A stretch of 64,000 nucleotides of DNA from Pomacea canaliculata. Its lineage: Eukaryota; Mollusca; Gastropoda; Architaenioglossa; Ampullariidae. This document shows positions 1-12,164 of the stretch, piece after piece (the first letter of the stretch is position 1; each line of letters begins with the position of its first letter). The stretch lies in contig NC_037592.1 in assembly GCF_003073045.1 (NCBI RefSeq), forward strand, positions 40,419,760 through 40,483,759, in the 5' to 3' direction. The position numbers were made by a program, and so were the translations under genes. A model generated the notes under the pieces. It had not been told where the DNA came from. It was given only the letters and a program-made list of their open reading frames with translations, and ran no database searches.

Positions 1-919
1 TGAAATCTTTCGCTTATTTCGAGATAGAAGATTGACTAATGGTTGATCAACCGATGACCATACCAGCCACGGTCAATGTAACAATAACATTATTGCGAAT
101 CTCGATTACGACGACTTTTATAGTTATACCCGGACAGCAGATTCACATGATGCATTCCAAGTTTGCTTCTTACTCCACTGGGATGAATAAAATAATGAAC
201 TGCACAGAATACAGACCGGAGCTAGAAAAAGACAAGAAACAAAAACAAACAAACTAATGTAATAATTTCGGTTACCAGACGACCATATTTATGAAGCTGT
301 GGCAAAGATTTCTTGGTGTAAAGTAGCAAAACGCAGTATTCGCTAGGTTTGGAAGTAACTATGGAGACCGAGATGCTTTTCTTGATATTCCATCACCTGG
401 ACTTACCCTTGCTTCATGAATACCGCCCCATACAAAGGAATAGCGGCGGCTGAAATAACGCGTGCTGCCTACACATCAACGCTCTGAATACAGTTAAATT
501 TAGTAATGATCGGCCTTTCATTGCTTCCATACTATTTCTGTCGGTTATCAGAAGAACACATCATCATGTTATCTATAACTTCTGTCAGTAAACATTCAGA
601 AAGAAACGATGTCGACTCGGCGCTGATCGTCAATAAAGACAACTTTTTATAGCTGTCTGTGGCAACTGCATAGTCACAACAGATAACCCTTGGTTTCCAG
701 AAGTCTGGGTAATAAAAATAGAAATAATTCAAATAATTATAAAACTCCCACTCTTTCAACAGCTATTTATGACACAAATACAACAGAGCTTATTCACACA
801 TGTCCACGCACACATAGAGTAGGGTGGCTGGTAATTTCTTGATAATTATGCGCCCCACCCCATTTAAATATCGCCTAGAGTTATTTATTTCTTTTAGTTT
901 TATTTCATCTTTTTGCATT
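1..919. other. unassigned sequence
   Basis: No gene, RNA or transposon is recognised here. The short open frames are AT-rich, lack splice-site context and resemble no known domain. Confidence 0.5.
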
Positions 920-1520
920 CTGCAGCGGCAGACAGCAGACAACAATGTGGTCCAATGTGGTATTTGAGATTTCTGTCTGACTTCTTCTCATCTCCCCGCA
1001 GTCCTCCTCCGTGTCCACGATTAGACAAAGATCGTCTCTCATTGTCACAGTTAAATCATATCGGGTACATCAGCAGTCACACAGGAATGTAAACCACAGT
1101 ATCACAACAAACCACAGTATGACGACAGCTTATCAGGTGATATGGCTGGGTGGGTCATTTCCAGGAAACACACGCAGCGAGTATGAGAAACATCCTCACG
1201 TTGTTTACATACAGGCAGAAGTGCTTGATGTGTTTGTGTTGTGGTCTTCTACTAGCAATTCTAACAAAAGAGAGGGTATCAGTCTGTACGTTGTTCTACT
1301 TTTCTGTCTACTGGTGTAGGTGTCAGCAGTGCGAGAACATTCACTAGAAACGTTGGCTAAGGTTGTTTCCCAGAAATGACCTCACACAGGTCATCAACAC
1401 AGGATGCTGCAGCACTGTCAGATGCCTGACGTTCCAGGTGACGCCTAACATCAGCGAGGCCAGACCTAAGTACAGTCATGGGGAAGGAAGGAGATGCCAG
1501 ACACCAGTCTCGAGGCCTGT
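920..1520. repeat. dispersed repeat, copy A (most complete)
   Basis: Bases 920-1255 match 2785-3135 over most of their length, sharing for example the segments around 'tcatatcgggtac' and 'tttacatacaggcag'. Bases 1262-1520 match 9334-9690, with near identity from 'aggtgtcagcagtgcgag' onward. More diverged relatives of the second half lie near 33540-33930 and 58085-58300. No terminal inverted repeats, coding capacity or tRNA-like promoter were seen, so the class is unknown. The single 'gaggccagacctaag' unit here is expanded to five copies at 9537-9653. Confidence 0.7.
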
Positions 1521-2784
1521 AAACATATCCACAAATAGTTCTAACTTCTGTGTCGTTGACCTTTTTCAGTAAGAGTAGGAAGAGGTTCGACACCACAGAC
1601 CCCTTCTGGGAAAACCAACATTACCGAGATGCAAAAGAGGTTAAGGAGTTTTTTTAGGGGCATGTTAACCGGGATCAAGTAAGTGAACAAAAGTATTCAT
1701 GCCTCTCGTCCCAAAGAACATCTCTAGTTTCTTCAGTCAGTGGGTCGCCACAGGTCACGGCTTGTCTAAGGTCATCGGCTGACTGTATCCTCAGTCGGAT
1801 TCAGCGATTACAAACGTTTCCTTCTCCACGCAGAACTTAAGAAACTCGCAAAGGATAATACATGTACCATGACATGTATCTGAGTCTTATATGTTACTAC
1901 AGATTATAACTTAAAGTAAACAATATGTGATTACAAGAGAAGTAAGTCAGTAAAGTAAAGTGTCCGCAATTCTTATGAATAGTTTTAAAGCCTTTTCATG
2001 TTTTCTTGAGCCTGTATATTTTGAAACGAGAGAGAAAGAAAGATAACAAGAGAGATATATTTGTTATGTTGCTTCAAAGATCCCTTTCTCTCGTTTGTTT
2101 CATTTATAGCATTCTATTTAATTAATTAGTACATGCATGAAAGTATGCATTCTCACAAAGTAGAAATACTGTTCGCCAAACAGGTACAAGATATATTAAC
2201 GCGATTGACAGAAAAGAAAAAAAGACATCTTAAAAATTTATTGTGAATGCGAATGACAGCTAACCCAGGCAGAATTTCAGATTTAGTGCGATGTTGTCCA
2301 AAGAGAGGGATGTATGACAGTTTAAAATTTCAGTAATGTGAGTAATGTCACATGTGCAGATTTACCAGAATATAAAGTATGAGCAGTCTCGTTCACGAAC
2401 AATCCAAGCCAGAGATGGATGGAAAGGACGGTGGCTTTCGAATTCTGGTTAGTCGCTATTTTACGTTGATTGTGGTTGATTTTAGTATCGTGATAAATTG
2501 TTGCGTTCCTTGTTTATATAACCCCTGTCACCGTCTTGTTGAGTAAACAGATTCGTCGTCTCTTTTTTGTTATCTCTCTATCTCGGTCACGTCGCTAGCA
2601 GGTCGACTTTTGTACGACGCGTAGAAAAAACAAGAAGCAAAAAATGCCTTGCCCTGCACCCTGGCTGTACTGGATAACATAGTCTATTAATAAATATCGC
2701 AAAAATGAAGAAAACTATAAACAGACTGGAGACAATAAAATGGAGTTGGGGTAGGGGAAGTCTTATTTTTTTCATCTTGCATAT
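1521..2784. other. unassigned AT-rich sequence
   Basis: No gene or element is recognised between repeat copies A and B. Confidence 0.45.
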
Positions 2785-3135
2785 TGCAGTGGCAGAGCGC
2801 AGACAAAAATGTGATTCAATGTGACGATGCTTCCGATTTATGACTTCTTCCTCCCATCTCCCCGCACTCTTTCACGTCCTTGATTAGACGACGGTCGTCT
2901 CTCGCTCTTGCGGTTAGATCATATCGGGTACAACAGCAGTCACAAGTGGCTGTATACCACAGTATACCTCGATGACGTCAACAGATCAGGTGACATAACT
3001 GGGTGTGACACATCAGGGAAACACATTTAATGAGTTTTTAATGACCATCCTCACCTTGTTTACACATAAGCAGTAGAATGAAAAGTGTAACATACAGGCA
3101 GATGTTCTCTACATGTTTGTGTTGTGGTCTGCTTC
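2785..3135. repeat. dispersed repeat, copy B (5' half only)
   Basis: It aligns with 920-1255 of copy A, including the shared pyrimidine-rich block and the 'catatcgggtaca' stretch. It ends where a GT-rich simple sequence begins, at about 3150-3310. Confidence 0.65.
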
Positions 3136-4562
3136 TGTTTTTAGAAGTGTGTGTGCGTGCTTGTTTGTGTGTTTTCTCCAGAGTTTTTGTGGCGGTAGTG
3201 AGTGAGTGCATATATTCGCGTGTTTTGTGCTAGTGGTATGTGTGTTTGTGTGAATATATGTATGCACGCGTGTGCGTGTGTATGCTTGTGTACGCTTGTG
3301 TACATGTCGCACGCGTGCCTTAAAACATTTGGTTTTTTTTGGTCAAATTGACGTTTTATGCAAGAACAGCTTATTTTGTGACAAAGCTGTAATGTTAAAG
3401 ATTAGAACAACACACAGCCTTTCCCACGCAAAGAGTATTTAAAATAAGATGTGGATAACAGAACGGAGATACACACTGGAAGGTCACCATCCACATTCCT
3501 GTATACAGCGCTTTAAGTTTTCTTTGTTCTTTTTAATTTTTGTTAATAAGTTTCTCCAGTTCAGTTGTCAAGCAGACATCTGTAACGTCTGGGAAAGTTA
3601 GAGTCCGCATTACTACATTACTAAACTTCCTTATTAGTATGATCACAACAATCTATCGTTAATATAATAAATAAAATTACTTAAGCTTTGCAATGAGAAC
3701 CTCTTGAACTGTTTTGACCATTTTATGACTGTTGTCTCCATTGCAAGGTTTAGGTATTACCAGTAATTGCAATGTCTGTTATTGTAATCTCAGAAGCATT
3801 CGTACGGAGAAACGATCCTTGATCACCTTCCCTATGATCACCTGTGAGGTCTCACCACTCACCAGCTCATACAAAGCAGTCCATTGATTAACAACATGGA
3901 GGACAACGCAGGTAGAAAAAATTCCATCTCATCCTTTCATTCAAAGGCATGAGTCATCTTATCAAGTAAAATGGGGTGTCTCTTTTATTTCTACAACACA
4001 AACTCTCGCAATACGTCTCCGGAAATCTCATACCGAAAGGCAGCAGAACATTTTTAGAAGTTCATGTTGATGAACAGAAACTCTACAAGACCTTTTTCTC
4101 CAAATCAGTTAACTTAAGAAACTAAAGAATTTCAACAAAGCTATGAAAAGTCAGAGAGCTTTATGTGGTAAAAGAGGCCAGGCAAGTGATTTGGAGCTTT
4201 TGCTCTGCCTACATCATAGGAAGAGTTCACTTCTGAACAGTTTAAGTTTTTATTACAGCTTTGACTTGACCACATTTGTTTCTTTTTTATAATATTTTTT
4301 GAAAACGCTTGAATTTACTGTGTACCTGAGTAAATAAATGACGTGGAGTGTAACATTTTAACAAAAGAAATGTGTTTCATAAGTATGCCTATGCATTTAT
4401 TAAATTTTCCCAGATAAGATTATTTTGAGCATTAATCCTTTCTATATAATTCTTGGTCATGTAGCAAGCGCATGCTTAATTTCCATTTAATATTTAATTT
4501 CATGCAAACCAAGAAGTGCTCACACGAGATTTATTCTTATAAACGAATGTTGATTTTTGCAG
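3136..4562. other. unassigned; TG-rich simple sequence at 3150-3310
   Basis: A degenerate TG/TGTA-rich run is followed by AT-rich DNA without a recognised gene. Further 5' exons of the PARP gene could lie here, but none could be picked out. Confidence 0.4.
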
Positions 4563-7500
4563 ATGAACGTCAGCTCTCTCTATTACTAGACCAAACTCTA
4601 TGGATGAGTAGGAGCATGAACTTCGCCGATGAGAAGTTGTTGACTGGTCAACTTCAGGAAACCAAAGACAAAGGAAAATGTAGACGTAGAAAATCCTTAT
4701 CAGATAAGAGTGACTTTCCTTTGTACTGGAAGGTCAGGGTCAACACATACAGACTGTAATGATCTGGTTTTGTTGGTTTTAGTCTTAGCTACGTTGTAAC
4801 TGGTCTTTTACTAGTTATTTCGCTCACTCTCCAACAGTTCTCACATATCGATTTCGAAAAATACAACAACAACAACAACAACAACACACCCAAGAAACAA
4901 AAGCAAAAAAACAACAACAACAAAAAAAAAAAAAAACCGAGATGGAGCTATGTCTCCTCCAAGTAATTTGTTTAAACCTAGCATCAATCTGGTGACAATA
5001 TTAACATGACATGTAAAAAGGACAAAAAGTTCCTTTTTTATAGAGTGGCCTTTCGTGAGCCAGTTTAACTGCAGACAGTTTCCTTACATGTATGATTTGC
5101 CAAAGTATCGAAATAAAGTAGAAAAAATGTTCTTTCTTGACCAGTTAAATAAGAAGGGACCGCGAGAAAAAAGGAATCGCCTGCTTGGACAGCTGTATAC
5201 TGTAGAAGACGATGTGATGTCAGCAGTGGAGCAGCTGGTAAAAACAACTTGGCAGCAGCAGCATGTGGGACATGGAAAGGATGGGGTGGGCTTGAGTCAT
5301 ACAGGAGTTCAAGTGAGTATGTGTTTGTCGTCATCGTCATCGTCATCATTTGATGCGGTCACTCAACAGGTTTACATTTTGACTGCGGATGCTCTCATTT
5401 CCGAGGATAATGGGAATAATGAGTAGAGGCTTGAATATCCAAGACCACACCCACAACCTACGCCGAGAGCTGGTGGTGGAATCTAGACAACACCAACATG
5501 GCAGGGGGGCACGTGTTACACCAGCAGTAGTCGATGTTTCCTTCTGCTGGGTCATCGCCATTCAGCTTCAGGTTGTGTTGAATGCATTTGCCAATGCTGA
5601 TGCTAAGCCGGACTGTCTTAAAAAAGCTTAATTCGAAGGGAGGCTAAGAAGAACAACCTAACTAACCTTTTTTTAATGTAAATAGCAACATTATAGGCAA
5701 AGATTTTCTCCGATGAAAGTGGGCCCGGTGTCTCCGTGTTTGCGACCAAGGCAGTCATTGTCTGATGAGTGTCGGCTGTGGAGTCGCTTGGAAAGGAGCT
5801 GGCGGCACTCCGTGGATAACAGAGTTCAGACCATGATTAGGTAATGCAGGAAGAATATCATGATGGATTGGTCGATGCCCGAAACAACGACTAGGCGCTA
5901 CTTAGACAAGCACCAGGGTGAGGACAGGGAAAAGTGTGTTTTGGAGCTGAACCATAGACATAACTGAGAGAAGTAGAACTTCTATTGGAAAGTCAGCACA
6001 TCAGTCCAGTGTCCAGAGTGTCCAGCTGAAAACAAACACTGACACATGAGGTAGACATCGGCCCACTGTGGGACTGGCACAGGTACGACGCCCAGCCTCG
6101 TGGAGAATGAGGAATGAAAAACTCAGGTAAAGAAGGGAGGAAACCAAACGTCAGCATAAAGTTGTCTTCCTCATACTCAAGGAAGTGGTCGGAGCTGTCG
6201 TTAGCTGCTACCTCATCTCCGTTCGCATCTTTGCCGAGACTAACGATGTCCTCCCTATGTAATTTTCATTAAAATTTTCTTGATAAAACAAGCATTCACT
6301 GGGTACTAGGCTTGCCGTTGAACATACAACTGTTCTCGAGTGAGAATTAAATTAGGACTTACATACTAGGTGCCCTAGAGAAAATGTCTTATAGAAAGTG
6401 TTGACACAAGATAAATTAAGCTAAAGTTTGTTTTATTAACTTACTATGTGACTCATATAACTTAGATTATTAAAAATACTTATCATGGCAGTTGTGTAGA
6501 TGTCATGAGTTTAATTTTTAGATTTGTTTGTCATACATAATTTTTGAAAGTGAAAATGCGGGAGGAAATATAAAACAGAACAAATAGGCTTAGACATTAT
6601 TTATGCAAAAATGATACATATATTTAACGCACTGCAAGTGTGTAATTAATATCTTTTACGACCACTGATAATTAGTAACTGCGCACTAGTGCTACAATTA
6701 TTAGTTTTGAACTTTTGATGACCATTTTATTACTAGTTTCTTCTTATGGTTTTATTTATAAAAAAAATAGATGATTTCATGTATACCTAGGTGACTAAAA
6801 ATGTGAAGCTCACATTCTGAATGTTACTATCAGTGTGTGGTGTCATTTATTTAAGCTTATTTCTCTTTCATAAATATTATGTAGAATTAAAGATTTACAT
6901 AAATCGTTCAATTTTCAGGTTGTGAAAGTCGAGCGACTGGAGAACCCTGGTCTGTGGAACCAGTACAATCATCGTCGAGAAATGATTTATCACAGTCATG
7001 GCTATACCTACTTCCGGCCAATAGTCAAGTTGCCGGGATCCTCAGGTCCTGTACAGACAACAGAAAGTGTACCACGAGAAAGTCCTCTTCGTCGACAGAT
7101 TTATCCATTTGAGGTCAGAGTGAATGACGGTTCTGTTACTTGGAAGAAAGTCATTTAAACACCATAAAATCGTTCTCTTTTAATATTTACATGTTTCAGT
7201 AGGTGTCGTGAGTAAAGTTTTGTATTTTTTAAACTTTATTGGGCATTTATTATCGATTTATTTAGATTTTCTCTTATCAGTAATTATGGTTAACACTGGG
7301 TGAGTTATTATGAAACATTGTGTACATCCCAAAGTGTGTGTGTGTGTGAGAGAGAGAGAAAAAAACAGAGCGCCTTCATTGTCTTATGACACGTCAGACA
7401 TTAAATTATGCGTTTAATGTATTAGCAAAGTGTTTGCGTGTTTGTCCGCTACTGTTTCAGTCCTTACTGATAGTTTGCATTGCTTTCTCACATCAAACAG

Positions 7501-8591
7501 AGAGCAGTCTGTTCTGTTAGTATAATCAGTCTCCTCACACCAGTCTCGTGTACTTGTCCTAATCATACACCTGTACAGCGATCATGGTCACACAAACACT
7601 TGCTGTCATGACATTGCACACAACAGTATCGCAAGGGTTGTGACAGCTAATTCTCTAATATGAGCGAGTACAGTCAGATTTTAACTGGCCCCCCTTATAC
7701 ACCTCCAGAACTTATCGCAGTCATTCTCTAAGTTAAAGAATATTCACAGAGATTCAAGTGTTTAACTGGAGATTAATATTCAAATGCTTTTCACTAATTA
7801 CTTTTAACCTCTGGCGTTACTTTTAAACTAAAGTGTAATTTCAGGCCAATGAACACTACCTTTTCCATGGAACCAAACAGGAAAACATCAAGAATATAAT
7901 GAACACTGGACTAGACAGTCGTTTAACCAGTGACAAAGCCATGCTCGGACAGGGTATCTACTTTGCAGAAAGTCCGACCAAAGCCGATCAGTACACAGGT
8001 ACAAATATAACTTTTATTTCTGTCATATTTATGCTTCTTATGTTACTTTTATATGCAAGTTCAATAGATGATTGGCAGAGAAGTTACTTTTGTAAGCATG
8101 TTTAATGAATAATTAGAACAGAAGCTGCATATCAACTGTTTAAATCTGTTTAGGCTATATTGTATTATGGGGGAACCTACCATTGAATGAGCTATACATG
8201 CTACCAAGCGTTTTTGTTATTGAGAAATATTATATTTAACATTCAGCTACTTTTATAAGGCGATTTCTCATAGTCACTTTGACAAAGATGCATTGAAACA
8301 GGTAAAAAACTTACATTTTTTTCAGATAATAAGCACCAGAGAACCTCTGGGGAGAAAACAATGGTGTTGGTGCGAGTGGTGTTGGGCAACCCTTTCATCA
8401 ACACCAGTTCTGACCCTGACAAGTTCAAACGTCCGCCATGCAAGAGGTGTTTCAAGGACCTCTGCTCTTGCGACCATCCACACCATTTTGATTCCGTTAT
8501 CGATGATGCTGGCAGGATTTTCCGCGAATTCGTTGTTTATGACGGTAGCATGTGCTACCCTGAATACTTCATTACATACAATAGGGTGTGA
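4563..8591 (+). CDS. PARP-family ADP-ribosyltransferase, 3' part of the gene
   Basis: Exons by splice sites and open frame: 4563-4732 (uncertain), about 5064-5312 (or from 5044), 6919-7113, 7845-7998 and 8326-8591 with a TGA stop. The last three join in phase (0, then 1). The product would transfer ADP-ribose from NAD+ to proteins. The 7845 exon encodes the H-containing strand (HYLFHGTK) and the nicotinamide-site Tyr (GQGIYFAES). The last exon encodes the Glu region (FREFVVYD) and ends YPEYFITYNRV, so the H-Y-E triad of active PARPs is kept. The 6919 exon has the usual lead-in (VERLENPGLWNQY..RR) followed by an unusual Pro/Ser-rich insert of about 40 residues. The last exon carries a Cys/His-rich insert (CKRC....CSCDHPHH). 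N-terminal domains are not identified, so the subfamily is unclear. No frame break was seen. Confidence 0.85.
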
Positions 8592-8772
8592 TGTCATCAT
8601 TTAGGCAGCAAGGGACAAGCATTATGTCGGGTAGTGTTATATGCGCCACGCAATTCGCAATTATTCAAGACAGGAGTTACTTGTAATGTTTGAAAACTAT
8701 ACAGGACAAAAGACAAGCAAAAACTAAACAAATGATTCTTTGTTATTGATGGAATATTTTTCTGCATATATT

Positions 8773-8778
8773 AATAAA
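8773..8778 (+). terminator. poly(A) signal AATAAA of the PARP gene
   Basis: The first canonical AATAAA after the stop codon lies 182 nt downstream, in AT-rich sequence typical of a 3' UTR. Confidence 0.55.
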
Positions 8779-9333
8779 TCATTATGTTTGAAGGTTCTAT
8801 GTTAATATTTAAGATTATAGAGCTTAGGTCATCTCCTACATAGAAAGTTTAGTCTGTGATGTTGTGGAGTTCTGCGTTTTGCCGAAACAAGAACCGTGTC
8901 AATGTGTATCTTCACAGAAGTGTGTCGAGAAATATTATCGTCATCTGTTTACTTATATTCCTCCAGAGTAGCTGCCTGAGAGATGTCTTTCACTGCAAGG
9001 GTAACAATGAATCTATCATTGACCATATATTTTATAGTGTGAAGGAGGCTATTCAGACACTTTAAGAAAAACAAAAATGTAGGCATGTCAAGGCAATCCT
9101 GCTCAGAACTTCCCCAAAGATAACATGGTTCGCTAATTACAGACAAGAAGAACATTTCTTTTAGATGTGTATGTCAGGATACGAGTACAGTTGTATTCAA
9201 ACCACTCAACTGCTAAATGCAAATGTCGCTCTTGATAAGCAGCAATCACACAGTTTATGTACACAGTCTAGTACGACTAAACAAAGCTACCTTTCACTTC
9301 TCAAACTATCTCCAGTAATCACGAAAGCATTTG
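8779..9333. other. unassigned sequence
   Basis: No recognised gene or element. Short open frames on both strands lack domain or splice support. Confidence 0.45.
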
Positions 9334-9880
9334 TAACAAAAGAGAGGGTACTATAGAATGTACGTTGTTGTAATTGTCTGTCTACTGGTGTAGGTGTCAG
9401 CAGTGCGAGAACATTCACTAGAAACGTTGGCTAAGGTTGTTTCCCAGAAATGACCTCACACAGGTCATCAACACAGGATGCTGCAGCACTCTGTCAGATG
9501 CCTGACGTTCCAGGGAAGCTGACGCCTAACATCAGCGAGGCCAGACCTAAGTATAGTCACGAGGCCAGACCTAAGTATAGTCACGAGGCCAGACCTAAGT
9601 ATAGTCACGAGGCCAGACCTAAGTATAGTCACGAGGCCAGACCTAAGTAGTCATGGGGAAGGAAGGAGATGCCAGACAGTCTCGAGGCCTGAGTAAGAAT
9701 AAGTATCCCTAGACATGAGAAAGACTTACGAAATGTCCCCCCTGACGAAAGTTTAACTATAAATTCACAAAGTGAAGAGGGTTGGCTGTTGTCTGCGTTG
9801 TGGAGCTGTAGACAGCACAGATGGCAGGAAGGACGAAGTTATACTTTAGAGGAAGAAATAATTTGAAACGATAATAACTA
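9334..9880. repeat. dispersed repeat, copy C (3' half)
   Basis: Nearly identical to 1262-1520 over its first 300 bases. Its distal part (about 9770-9880, with 'tttagaggaag') also matches 33830-33930, so the family extends further 3' than copy A shows. Confidence 0.7.
9537..9653. repeat. 24-bp minisatellite, about 5 units
   Basis: The unit 'gaggccagacctaagtatag' plus 'tcac' is repeated in tandem with almost no divergence. The orthologous spot in copy A (about 1456-1480) has one unit. The period keeps reading frame, which explains an ORF of repeated ARPKYSHE, but there is no other evidence of coding. Confidence 0.9.
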
Positions 9881-10353
9881 TGGGTGGTGGGATCTAAAGA
9901 TAACTAGAAGTTACACTTCTACCACCATTGTGTGTGTGTGTGCGTGTGCACACGTGTACGTACATACATGCATGTTTAATTTATTCCTTGTTACTCCTCG
10001 AGGAGCATAGGGCCGCAACATCTCCTCGCCAGCGGACCCGGTATAGGGCAGCCCCCTTCACTTGGGTCCCCGTGGCTCCGATGTCCTTTGCCTCGCTCTC
10101 TACTGTTCTTCATCTCCAAGTTTTTAATTCTAGTTTTTCCAGCCTGCTTTTCTGTCGAAATTCTTTGTTCAGACAACAACGCTTTCCCACATCACTCTGG
10201 ATAAATGCCCGATGCTTGGCAACAAGCAAGCTTTGGGGTCTTTGCTAATCCATGGCTTTTTGTTTACAAACAGTTTGTCACAAACCTGCTGTTTATATTG
10301 AAAACAATTTTCTGTTGGCCGCTTTTCCTTTGCTGTGACGGCATGACTGCGGG
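9881..10353. other. unassigned sequence with a short TG/AC simple repeat near 9925-9970
   Basis: No recognised domain. An open frame runs into the candidate exon that follows, but its upstream part has no coding signature. Confidence 0.35.
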
Positions 10354-10484
10354 CTACAGTGTCATGGTGAAGACAGAGATTGAGGGGAAGGAGAGATGCT
10401 CGCTGTCTGTTGTGTCCTGGACTGTGGCGGGGAAAGAACCTGAACGTTTCCTCCAGTGCTGTGATAAAGTCCTGACAAGATCAG
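10354..10484 (+). CDS. candidate isolated coding exon, function unknown
   Basis: An open stretch of about 43 codons reads VMVKTEIEGKERCSLSVVSW and ends CCDKVLTRS, before a good donor (tcag|gtaaaa at 10484/10485). A plausible acceptor (ctacag) precedes it. ATG codons at 10343 and 10364 could instead make it a first exon. Composition is more protein-like than the surrounding AT-rich DNA. I do not recognise the family and see no partner exon nearby, so it could be a relic. Confidence 0.3.
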
Positions 10485-11439
10485 GTAAAATGTAAATTAT
10501 TCAAATGAAACGTATTGAGTACGTGAGTCTGCTCGGTTTTGATTTTATGAATCTTTGTTTGCAGTTTTTGATTGACTTATTAATTAGAGGATACTTAATT
10601 AGTAAAATTGTATAACTGCGGATTTACAGAAAGAAATCAATCTACTGGTCCTTAATTTTACTTTTACTATTTTCTTTCTCCAAGATAAAGTCAAACACGA
10701 ATGAACTCGACACAACAGACTTGTTTTCAGCTTTTATTTTCTCTCGCATGGTTGCACATAAAGTACATTGGGCAAAATGAATACAAACAAATAACGAGCA
10801 GCAGACTTATACTCATCAGCAAGCTTTGAATATTTAACAACAGATCTGTCTTACTTAAACGCAGGCCTTATTGTTTCTCATTTACAGTAGGTGCTCAGAA
10901 TGTTTGTAATATATATCTATATACTAGACGGGTGAGCATTGGTCAATGCGGGAGGAAGGACGTGTGTGACTTTGTCCAGTAAAAAAAGTTGTTCTTGAGA
11001 CCCAAAATGAATGTTCGGCCTTTAAATGACAGAGGATAGTATACTTATGGATATATATATATATGTGCTATGGCTTTACTTCAGACTAAAAGTGGTTTTT
11101 AAAATTTAGAGTCAATCCATAATGTGATCTGAGATATGTCTGCGGCGGCAAAGTGAGAGGACCCGTGCAAAGTGCAACTACTGACCTGAGGTCAACTAGG
11201 AAAGTGGTGTTGGACGATCGCGCAGCCTGACTTGCAGGTGTTGTGTTTTGGTGTTGTGTTGTTCTTTTCCTGCCTCTGTACAATAGTAAACGGCTGCGAA
11301 AAACGAAACGAGAGGAAAGTGCTCCATGCTATCCAGTTAACACTTGGTCTGTCGGATACTGACCTTTAAAAAAAATCTCAGCTTTGCACAGAGTGGAAAG
11401 GATACTCAAGGACAGACCCAGACCAGTGATAGTAAGGTT
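10485..11439. other. unassigned AT-rich sequence
   Basis: No recognised gene. Contains a short (AT)n run near 11050. Confidence 0.45.
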
Positions 11440-12110
11440 GGTCTCTCGTAAAGGCAAGCTTGCTGAACTTAGAATGCTGTACAAAATATGGTTAAAGAGA
11501 CAGTTAACTCCATTAGAGAGAGTACTAATACTTAAGCCCTTAATTTTGTTAATATAACTACACCTGTGGTTACTGCTTCCTAACCCTCCAGACTATATTA
11601 TAAATGACATACAGAAATCCATCTTTAGTTTTTTTGGAATGGAAAAATGATAAAATTAATAGAAAAATATCCATTAAAAATATCTATGTTGAAGGCTTGG
11701 GAATACCTGCTGTTAAACACTGGCTAGCATATAAACTTGTTAACTAGACTAAATACTGACTCTCTCTCTATATATAAAAAGGACATTATGATTACCTAAA
11801 ACTACGTCTCGATACTATATACATTATATAATATTATTGTGCCGTCAGCCTATGACACATGCGATCCAAGATACCGTCTATTGATTTGTGTCAGATGTGA
11901 AAAGAACATATATATACTTTATTTCTGTTGTGTAAAATTTTACAATGCTAGTTTCTTTGGCAGATGGATGTATTCTTAACATGACTGTTAATCTATGTGC
12001 ATGTTTGTTGTTATGTTGTTATATTGTAAAATATTGCTTTTATGCTATGTATATTTACATTATGTATCTGTGAGAGATAATAAACGTTTATATATATTTA
12101 AATAATATAT
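11440..12110 (+). mobile_element. degenerate LINE fragment, L1/Tx1-like 3' end
   Basis: Conceptual translation of about 11490-11760 gives the segment that follows reverse transcriptase in L1/Tx1-type LINEs: LKRQLTPLERVLILKPL, then LLPNPPDYIINDIQKSIF, FFWNGK and GLGIPAVKHWLAYKL. It is broken by stops and frame changes. A 'gataataaacg' poly(A)-signal-like sequence near 12077 probably marks the 3' end. The fragment is 5'-truncated and old. Confidence 0.7.
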
Positions 12111-12164
12111 CTATATACATCTTTTACTCAGGCCCACAAAATTACAAGATTTGCATATACAGAT

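Noticed and set aside
3109-3312. Minus-strand His/Thr-rich open frame
   Set aside because: Low-complexity TG/CA sequence, no gene support.
9450-9650. ORF with five ARPKYSHE repeats
   Set aside because: Explained by the 24-bp minisatellite inside a dispersed repeat.
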